Positions 56,901 through 64,000 of a stretch of DNA of 64,000 bases are shown one piece after another. Each line of letters begins with the position of its first letter. Positions within the stretch are counted from its first letter, which is position 1. The notes below the pieces were generated by a model that was given only the letters and a program-made list of their open reading frames with translations, made no database searches and was not told the origin of the DNA. Position numbers and translations under genes: made by a program. Source of the stretch: Amanita rubescens (lineage: Eukaryota; Basidiomycota; Agaricomycetes; Agaricales; Amanitaceae); NCBI GenBank assembly GCA_015039365.1, contig WION01000014.1, positions 310,001-374,000 of the forward strand, written 5' to 3'.

Positions 56901-58705
56901 AGCTTGCGATATTGGAAAAAGCAGACTTGACGGTTGCTTTCGGGGAGGCCGCATGTAGTTCTTCGACGAGACACGGCTGGACAGGCTTCAAGTTGCTGAA
57001 TGATGGTTGGGCCACTACACTTTCGCCCACCAGCGTGGCCGAAGACGTCCCGACGCTGTCGATAGGCTGTTCTTCATCGTCCGTCAACATGTTTTCAGCT
57101 TCTTCTTCTACATCAGCTTCTTCTACACCCTCGAAAGACTGAACTCCATCAATGATATCAGGAATATTCAGGCTACCCCGTATTCCTTCAATATCCTCAA
57201 TCATCTCCGGTCCAAATAGTCTTTCCAGGATGCAAGCAACGAGATAAATCATGACGACGTTGCCCTGTTCCCTGAGAACGCCTGCGAGCTGGGCAAATAT
57301 TTGCATGCTCTCCGTGTCAATTACAAGAGGTGAGTTCCTGCTGATAGGCGCGCTTTTCCTCTGAACGTGGAGGCGAAAAGTGGTGGTGAGCTTGAATACC
57401 GGGTGTGATGTGATGAAGTCCGGTATGTCTTCGTGCCGCTCCCTCTGGTCTCTGATGTGAATCAATCGATGATACACTCTCATCTCCAGCTCCGTTGGCG
57501 ATTGATAGCGTCCTCGCTGATCCTCATAAAATTCCTTGAGACTCTGAAGAGCTAGATGAAAGCCATGAATCACAACAAAGGCCTGACCAAAATTGAGGAA
57601 GACGAACTGTTCATCATCTGTTGCTCCTCCAAGGCTATGGAAAACCCGGGACTATTCCTCTCGAAATGAAGAGCAAGAATGTGGAAGCGAGCACAACGGT
57701 CGTGACATTCAATGGCCAATTGGCCAGTTTGACGTTGCATCGTAAAGTCGTTTCTAACTGCTCTGGTCCTGTCGCGTATGAAATTGAACGTGGCTGAAAA
57801 GCCGCCTCGCGGGATGAGGTCGTGAAATAGGTAGTCAAGTGTCCTCTAAATGAGTAAATGTATAAACACCCAAACGAACACATGTACATTCGTAACTACT
57901 TGCCTTGAGAACAGGTGGAGGTCGTAAATCAGACGGTAAAGTCTTGTCTCCTGCGGCGCGCTCGTACATCTTTACCGCGCGTTTGTGGTCAATACGTTTT
58001 GTACCAGGGATCTTTGAAAGGAATCAGAGCAGATTTACATTTACACTGGAAAATAAGAAAGGCATATACCGTCTCCCATTCGAATAGGTTATTCTCCCTT
58101 TCCCGTCTGTACCGCTCGAAGCGCGGACACATGTCCATACAAGTTCCAACCATAGTGATAGCGTCCTCCAATCGCTTCGCAACAAGAGGATCGTCCATCT
58201 TTCCCTCTGCAATAGCCTTCTTCCTCTCAACCTCGCGCGCTTTAACGAGCTGCCACAGATTTATTACATTGGTCAAGCAGACAAGGTTAAAACACGATAC
58301 CTCTTGGTAGAACTTTTCGCGCTCCTCCTGAGATTCTAATTCGGGCTCATCCGGCCCCGTTACATCCTCCATATCAGAGTCACCAACGATAGGGAAATTG
58401 GTCTCGCTGTCGCTAGCACCAACATCGTCGGCTGACATCGCGGGGCTAGGCTTGACGTGGAGCGACACATTTGGAAAGCGACGCATGCCACGACTTGTTC
58501 CCCGCGCACCACGTCCACCGCGATGACCCCCACGCTCCCTACGCTCGCCTTCGCCATGGTTCGTCGTATTATTCAAATTGCCTCTCGGCCCGTTCTCGGG
58601 AGCTAACCATTGTCTGTTTCGAGAATGCGATCTTCGTTGTCCGGGCAGTGCGTTGTGCGCTGCACCACGCAGCCTGGTTCCTCGCGGGTGTTGAACGGTC
58701 TCCAT
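53932..58705 (-). CDS. sac3: SAC3/GANP mRNA-export scaffold (TREX-2)
   Basis: A long multi-exon gene from METVQHPRGTRLRG (58705) to VKKKYVGGS (53932), roughly 1,350 aa. The N-terminal Arg/Gly-rich region leads into GTCMDMCPRFERYRRER, then KRIDHKRAVKMYERAAGDKT, LPSDLRPPPVLKRTLDYLFH, and TLQSLKEFYEDQRGRYQSPT. This is the SAC3/GANP domain that, with Thp1 and Sem1, binds mRNP. A Pro/Ser-rich middle follows, then a helical basic stretch (EMRARALGFAQKGYLVKYYF), then a C-terminal region with SLLLIRWGDTEDSFGNSD and AYESAYTWLSELPGDQ. Exon borders checked include 54145/54198, 57845/57904 (a GC-AG intron) and joins at about 57600. Not every intron in 54200-55600 is fixed. It converges with the FHA gene, 308 bp apart. 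Confidence 0.88.
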
Positions 58706-58796
58706 GGCTGTCGGGGAGTCACCGCTGTTTGTGTGCCAACAAGTGGCGAGAAAGACGTGAGTCGGCTTTGGCAAACAGCACCAAATAGGCGATTGC

Positions 58797-59061
58797 ATGT
58801 CTGCCGACGTGTTGGGCCTTTGCATTGCGGAGATTTGTGCGGGTATCTGCAGTGACTACATTTCTATCCGTATGTTGCTTGCTGCGTAGTGTTGTTGAGC
58901 TTATTTTGGATAATCTACTAGGTCATAATTTCACCGAGACGTGCTGCCATTGCGGATGTGGTCGGAGAATCCCCGTACTAGATGACTCGTCAGAACGGGA
59001 ACCTTTGATTCCTCAGAGCACACAGCCGTCCTTGCATCCTCCCATGCTGGCTCACAGGTGA
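58797..59061 (+). CDS. Small Cys-rich protein with N-terminal hydrophobic segment
   Basis: Exons 58797-58869 and 58922-59061 (52-bp intron) give 70 aa. Start MSADVLGLCIAEICAGICSD, a hydrophobic Cys-containing segment, then RHNFTETCCHCGCGRRIPVL, then a hydrophilic tail. Similar small proteins with an N-terminal hydrophobic part and a CC(H)C(G)C cluster occur in agaricomycetes, without known function. Divergent from SAC3, with 91 bp between start codons. Moderate support from the clean intron. Confidence 0.6.
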
Positions 59062-60116
59062 TCGTACGTCATTCTGCTTGCTGGCTCGCCATGTGTGATA
59101 TATGATAATCGGTGGCAGTGTACGCCCGCGAGTCATATACCCCTAAGCAACTATATTATTACAGTTCAATGTACGAAAAGTTTCTTCCTACAATATCCAA
59201 AGCAAATACCTTTTCCCTATCTTGCCTAGGGTACACTTTTACTTCATGATATACTTCCCAGTTTCTCGGACGTTCTGAAAGACCGACGTTCTCAACACAT
59301 GCTCACCGCTCTACAAGCGTCCACATGCGCAATATCAAGATTAGTTAACCCTTGCAGCACTTCACGGTCAAAAATGCCCGAAGACATCTCCAGGGAAAGA
59401 AAAAAATATACCAGCCACCCAATATCCCAATTCCACGCCGACAGGGTCCCAAGGAAGGAGTTCTTGGCAAAGATCTAGAACGACCAATTCAAATTCACAG
59501 CTCGGGCCGATTCACATATCACTTGCGATTCGCATCGTTTTTTATTTATTTTTAAGAACGGCCCGAATCGAAAAGAAACGATCCATGCACTCTGACACCG
59601 ATTCCGTATATCAGAACCTCGGTCCAGCCACAAAACTAATGAATAGGACTTACGTTGCTACGGATACCTCGTCCGCATATGAGCGACAGAGATCAGCATA
59701 CCATAGCCTCGTGTTGTTGAAACTGCCGTACTCAATGAGGGAATGGCACGCACAGCGCGGGCATCTGTCACCGTCGACTCATATTAAGAAAGTATGTTCG
59801 ATTGATTGTGCATTCACCATACACCAAACAAGTATATGATACCAAGAAACACTAATTATCAATAAGTCCATGTGGTATCTCGAATTACAGTTGATTAGTG
59901 TGTTTAAATTAATGATTGGTCGTGACGTGGTAACAAAATGCCAACAAGAAGCGACAGAAAGATACCAAAAGAATGTTACAAAAAGTCCGAGTCCGAGTAA
60001 CAAATTACAAGTCCCTAGTGACATTTTTGCCACATTTTCACCGAGTCCCTAGAAACGGTGACAGTTAGCACAATTAAAAAGTAACCGACCGCACAACTAC
60101 GTACACAACTAATGAT
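59062..60116. other. No gene seen
   Basis: About 1.05 kb with short frames only. The region is AT-richer than its surroundings. No element recognised. Confidence 0.4.
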
Positions 60117-62446
60117 CTATCTTCCGTTTTGTTCGGCCAAGTAGGTAGCCATTGTTTTCGGGCGCCCAGAAATCGGAAGCGGCAGCTGGAGGCGGAAGCA
60201 ATAATAAGATTCTGTCAATGCAAGAGATAAATCAAGCCACTCACTGGTTGAGCCATCTAACCATGGCTTCTCCTTGCTATCAGGGAACCATCCATTCGTA
60301 CCTCCGACGCCTAACGAAAGAATGAGATAGAACGCTGAAGAAGACCTGTCAGAACAAAAATATGGTATTAAAGCTTCCTTACATTGATCGAAAGGAGTAG
60401 CAGCTGTCCCATTTATCCATGGATTATTGAGAATCACCAGCTCGGTGCCATTCTGTACGACAGCCGGAAAATTGCCGTGGTTCCAGAACGGTACAGTGAA
60501 TTTCATGGTCCAAGTTGCGTGTAGACGAGTGTCTACGTACATCCGACTGGGATATGAATGAGCCGCCTTCGTCCCCAGTTCTGATAGAAGATGACGTACA
60601 TGAACTTTTCATCCCACTCGAGTGTATAGGTATGGAAGGTGTCGGCAAAAGTTCCTCTCTTCATGTACCACCAGCCGAATGTTGTCCAACCGGCATTCAA
60701 CCATGAAGTGGGGCCCCAATTCAGCGTTCCTCGAACATAGTTCGCACCCCTACGTGGCGAAGTAAGGTTACATCAATGGAAGAGTGAACAGTAACATAAA
60801 GACTCACTGATAAGGATACTCTGGGCCGTTTCCGCGAGATTCGACGATATCGAATTTCACCTGAAAACGGAACGGGCGCGTTAGCGATGCGTCAATGGCG
60901 CCGAAGAAGCGCAAGTCGCCGCAGATAACTCGGCACAGGACTAAGAAGCATCGGGTGCGGTTTCAAGTCCGAGCCTAACCCCACAGAGAAGATCAGGTCT
61001 TCGACTGATAGCTCTGATCATGTCCGACGTTCAAGGCCAGAAGCATGCAGTAGATGCGCGGGAAGTGTAAAATGCATTACTAGACTTACCGCTCATTGGC
61101 CAAGGACCATAGGTGTTATTAGTGGGAAGCATCCAAATGGCGGGCCATAGCTTGAATTAGAGTTGAACTAAGTGACAGTTTGAGAGTATATGATGGATTA
61201 TGCTCACCCAGTCACTAAAATCGATCGATCAGTATAGTCCCTCGTTGTGATATGAATCTATTAGGCACTTACCCTAAAGGAAGCTTCGCTACGACATCGA
61301 CACGACCATATTTGATGTTTGCGCTCTGTCTTGTGGTCAAACGTGCAGTTTGGACCGGGTTGATAACTTTCCCAATAGTCGAATTGCTGATGGCCGAACA
61401 AGCCCGATAGTACGCTGCGGAATCAAAAGTGGAAGCCTTGGAACCCCCTTGGGTAAGGGTACGTGTCTGTGTCGCCTTGCGTAGCAGTTATAGGTGCATC
61501 CAGTAATATTGTACACGTATCCGTTTTCGACAGCAGAAACGGCCGATGCTGTCCGACGTGAAAGTAGGGGTGATGTATAATTTGCCATTGGAAACTGTAA
61601 GAGTTATTCGTGGAGTCTGTGGTCATCTCGAACTCGCCATTTCTAGATGATAAACCGTGACGAACGCGCTTACATGGCCAAAAATAAAGCACATACCCGA
61701 ACCCGCTCATATCGACTTCTCGGAAGAATGTCCCATTAGCGCCAAAAACGGCCTCGGGAGAGTCAAAGTTCTCATTCAGCACAACACAAAGGTTACTCTC
61801 CGGCAGAAGCTAGGACATTGTTCCAGCTGATGAAGCATTTAATGGCACCTCCTATGACCCCGAGAAGAATCACGCCATAAGTAACCCAGTAGGCGATTCG
61901 CGCGTATGGGTCACGGTGTGTGATCCACGGCTTTTCGGGAGGGGCGTCATCGGAGAGCATAGTCGACTTTGGACGTTCCCGCAGGATTTTACTCGACAAC
62001 CTGGACGTCGAGTTGTATACAGTGAGAGGCCGCATAGGGGGCGAAGTGAATGACTCTCTAATCCCTCACCGAAGACGGGCGGGGATAGGCTGCTCCGGAG
62101 GTCGTAGGTCGACGGGGACGCGCGAAATCGCCGGAACTAGTAGAGCGAGTCGTGGTACCACTTGCGGGGAACGCGCAAGAACTACTACTGGACGCTGGCC
62201 TGTGTTGGGCCGAGTGGAAAGTGATCAGTCCTAGGTGAACCAGAAGGGCTACCGGGAGGGGAAAATGGGTTGACCTGGACCGGGAACGAGGAAAGTACGG
62301 GGGGCCACAGGCGTGTCGGTGGGTGTTAGGACCCTGGAGGATGCGGAACGAGAGGGACCTGCGGACCAGTCAATGTCGGAGCCACTGCTTAAGCTACCTT
62401 GTCTTCCTTTGGGTCGAGGACGTTCATAATCGTTAGAAGAAGACAT
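60117..62446 (-). pseudogene. kre6: KRE6/SKN1-like GH16 glucan-synthesis gene with frame breaks
   Basis: Reading from MSSSNDYERPRPKGRQGSLS (62446): a Ser-rich cytoplasmic part, ERPKSTMLSDDAPPEKPWIT, a single membrane anchor (IAYWVTYGVILLGVIGGAI), then the GH16-type lumenal domain (LWPAIWMLPTNNTYGPWPMS, SRGNGPEYPYQ, YVRGTLNWGPTSW, VVQNGTELVILNNPW) ending at 60117. Kre6/Skn1 act in beta-1,6-glucan synthesis in the ER/Golgi. Breaks: around 62055-62250 the N-terminal part changes frame and meets a TAG beside a 7-bp insertion-like GATTAGA; at 60852 an extra base splits the catalytic GEI-DIVE motif. The intron just before that motif is 229 bp, four times the local norm. Possibly a true pseudogene, possibly sequence errors. 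Confidence 0.65.
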
Positions 62447-64000
62447 GGCCACCAAGAGCGCCTTTTGGTATAAAAAGAGTGATGACCTGAGGGCTCTAGT
62501 GGAGATTTCAAGCAGGGAGTGCCTGACGGGAGTTGATGAGAGATGTGGAGGGATTATAAGAGACGGAGAAAATGTAGCATGAGGAGAGATTTTTGTGTTG
62601 ATAAACCGAGTCGGTCCGGCCCTGCGGTGCAATCAGTTCCTGGGCTGGAAGGCGGTGTGAAAGGATCTCCTTGATTCCAATTACTAGAATCCGCACTTCA
62701 TCTCGAGGCATCGGGGCAAATAAGGTTTCCCTGCAAGACAGGTAGGTCTGCGGGGTCACACAGCATCAAACTTCATGGCAGTGAACATGCTTCGTGCCGC
62801 TCGCCATTCAGCACCGTCGGTAATCTAATCGTGCCAGCGATGAGCCTGCCTTTGAATAGAATTTGAGGCCAGTAGGCGGACCAAGGGAAGGGGGAAGAGC
62901 GGGAACGTGTAGAAGAATTATATTGCTATATTCGGCTTGGAAAACGAACTTTCTGATTCCGGCATGCCGAAAAAATACAATTTAAAATATGTGATACCCG
63001 GCACAAGGCTAGACATCCGCCAGCCATTCATCTTTAAATTCGCACGTAACATAAGGAACACAGCTTAGAAAGGGAGCTAGAGCATGCTAGAGCAGGCACT
63101 TGTGATGCGGAATGGAACGGATGATAAAACGGCCATCGTTTTGATAATACAAAAACTATACCCTAATCCGAAAACGTTGTTCATATTGATAATGATATTG
63201 TATTGACAACAATCCCTACAATTATGATATTCGCTAGTACGACGCCAAGAATAAGGCCACATCTCGGTCTTTTCTTGCTCGCAGGAAGCTTATGATTAGT
63301 CCCGCCCCGCACTTCCTACTCTCCCGACGTGATCTGATTCGAAACTCGAGGCTGTGTGTGCCACTACACACAGCCAGCATATGCCGACGGAAATCCCGGA
63401 TGTACTCCTTCATTGGTACGTATGCCAATTACCTATCATTACACCTTCCTTTAAGAGAATCGAGCCATCCCAATCAATCATTTTTATGAGGTGAATGTGT
63501 CACCGGGACGTTTGAGCACTCCGGCAATCCGCTGCCCCTAGCCTAGACATCTGTTCCTTGGAGCGATTTTGCAGAGTGCGCTTTAGTGACTCTGACCCTT
63601 GGAGTGATTTACATTGTGCGCGCGAGAAACGCGATAAAGAACGGACGCGAATAGTGGCGCTTGAAGGGCTACAGCATGCCGGAAATCATTGATCATGACA
63701 TTCATTAAATCAGTCAGATTTAGTTCGATATTTTCAGAGAGAACAAGTCCGGGGCGCCTAAGAATGCACAAATCAAAAAAAGAATCGATAGGTATACTTA
63801 TCTTACTCACTGTTAGAAGTAGCTTATGGGCTGAAATCGATCGTCGCATTCGTCTTCTGCAGCACTACCGCGCTATATTCTAAGCCGCCCGAAAATAGTG
63901 GTGATTACCGTTCAAGCACCGATTTATTGAAATAGATCATCATCTCGCACAATGGTCTTCTCGTGAGACCGCGAAACGGCGAAGTGTACGTACGCCAGGA
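62447..64000. other. No gene seen
   Basis: About 1.55 kb to the window end. The first part is the KRE6-like promoter. The rest has only short frames (up to 88 codons) without protein features. Confidence 0.4.

Noticed and set aside
56282..57142. Long + strand frame of 286 codons
   Set aside because: Antisense to the Pro/Ser/Thr-rich middle of SAC3; its low-complexity composition mirrors that exon.

Overview
The window looks like a gene-dense nuclear contig from an agaricomycete-type basidiomycete. Almost every gene is broken by several introns of about 45-60 bp with GT..AG borders and CTAAC-like branch sites. The gene content is typical: an AUR1-type sphingolipid enzyme, a fungalysin, a SAC3 mRNA-export factor, a KRE6/SKN1-like glucan gene, an HNH_2 protein, and many TKL-like kinases with HGD catalytic loops. 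There are no bacterial operons, no CRISPR array and no rRNA. No tRNA gene could be supported. All annotation comes from reading the sequence and joining exons by eye. No database search was run.

Layout. 1-2.8 kb: the end of a membrane protein gene and a nucleotidyltransferase-like gene. 3.9-6.5 kb: a tandem cluster of two intact small secreted proteins (201 and 172 aa) plus a dead third copy. Each intact protein has a signal peptide, a cationic amphipathic stretch and a strongly acidic repeat tail ending in DELD. 8.2-17.7 kb: conserved genes, namely an M36 metallopeptidase, a methyltransferase divergent from AUR1, an acidic nuclear protein with an SAP-like N-terminus, and a zinc-finger protein. 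19-34.3 kb: an accessory stretch holding two full-length head-to-head paralogues of a DUF4238-like/protein-kinase fusion (666 and 656 aa, identical 7-exon structure). Between them are an exonuclease, a coiled-coil protein, a peroxiredoxin and broken phosphotransferase-like genes.

34.3-43.4 kb is the most rearranged part. It holds a degenerate G/T-rich repeat, an HNH_2 gene, and a 4.1-kb unit bounded by direct repeats that carries a decayed coiled-coil gene divergent from a PA-clan (GDSGS) peptidase-like gene. Next come a decayed fragment resembling RNA polymerase II RPB1, a duplicated fragment of the 26-28 kb gene fused to a gag-like reading frame, and a dead kinase copy. That kinase copy is the inverted twin of an intact kinase gene at 49.8-51.0 kb. 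The 6.4 kb between them carries a Grn1/GNL3-type nucleolar GTPase and an MFS transporter.

51.4-64 kb: a tail-anchored FHA protein of SLMAP/Far10 type converges on SAC3, which has a GC-AG intron. A small Cys-rich protein is divergent from SAC3. A KRE6/SKN1-like GH16 gene follows, disrupted by frame breaks, one of them inside the catalytic motif. The last 1.5 kb shows no gene.
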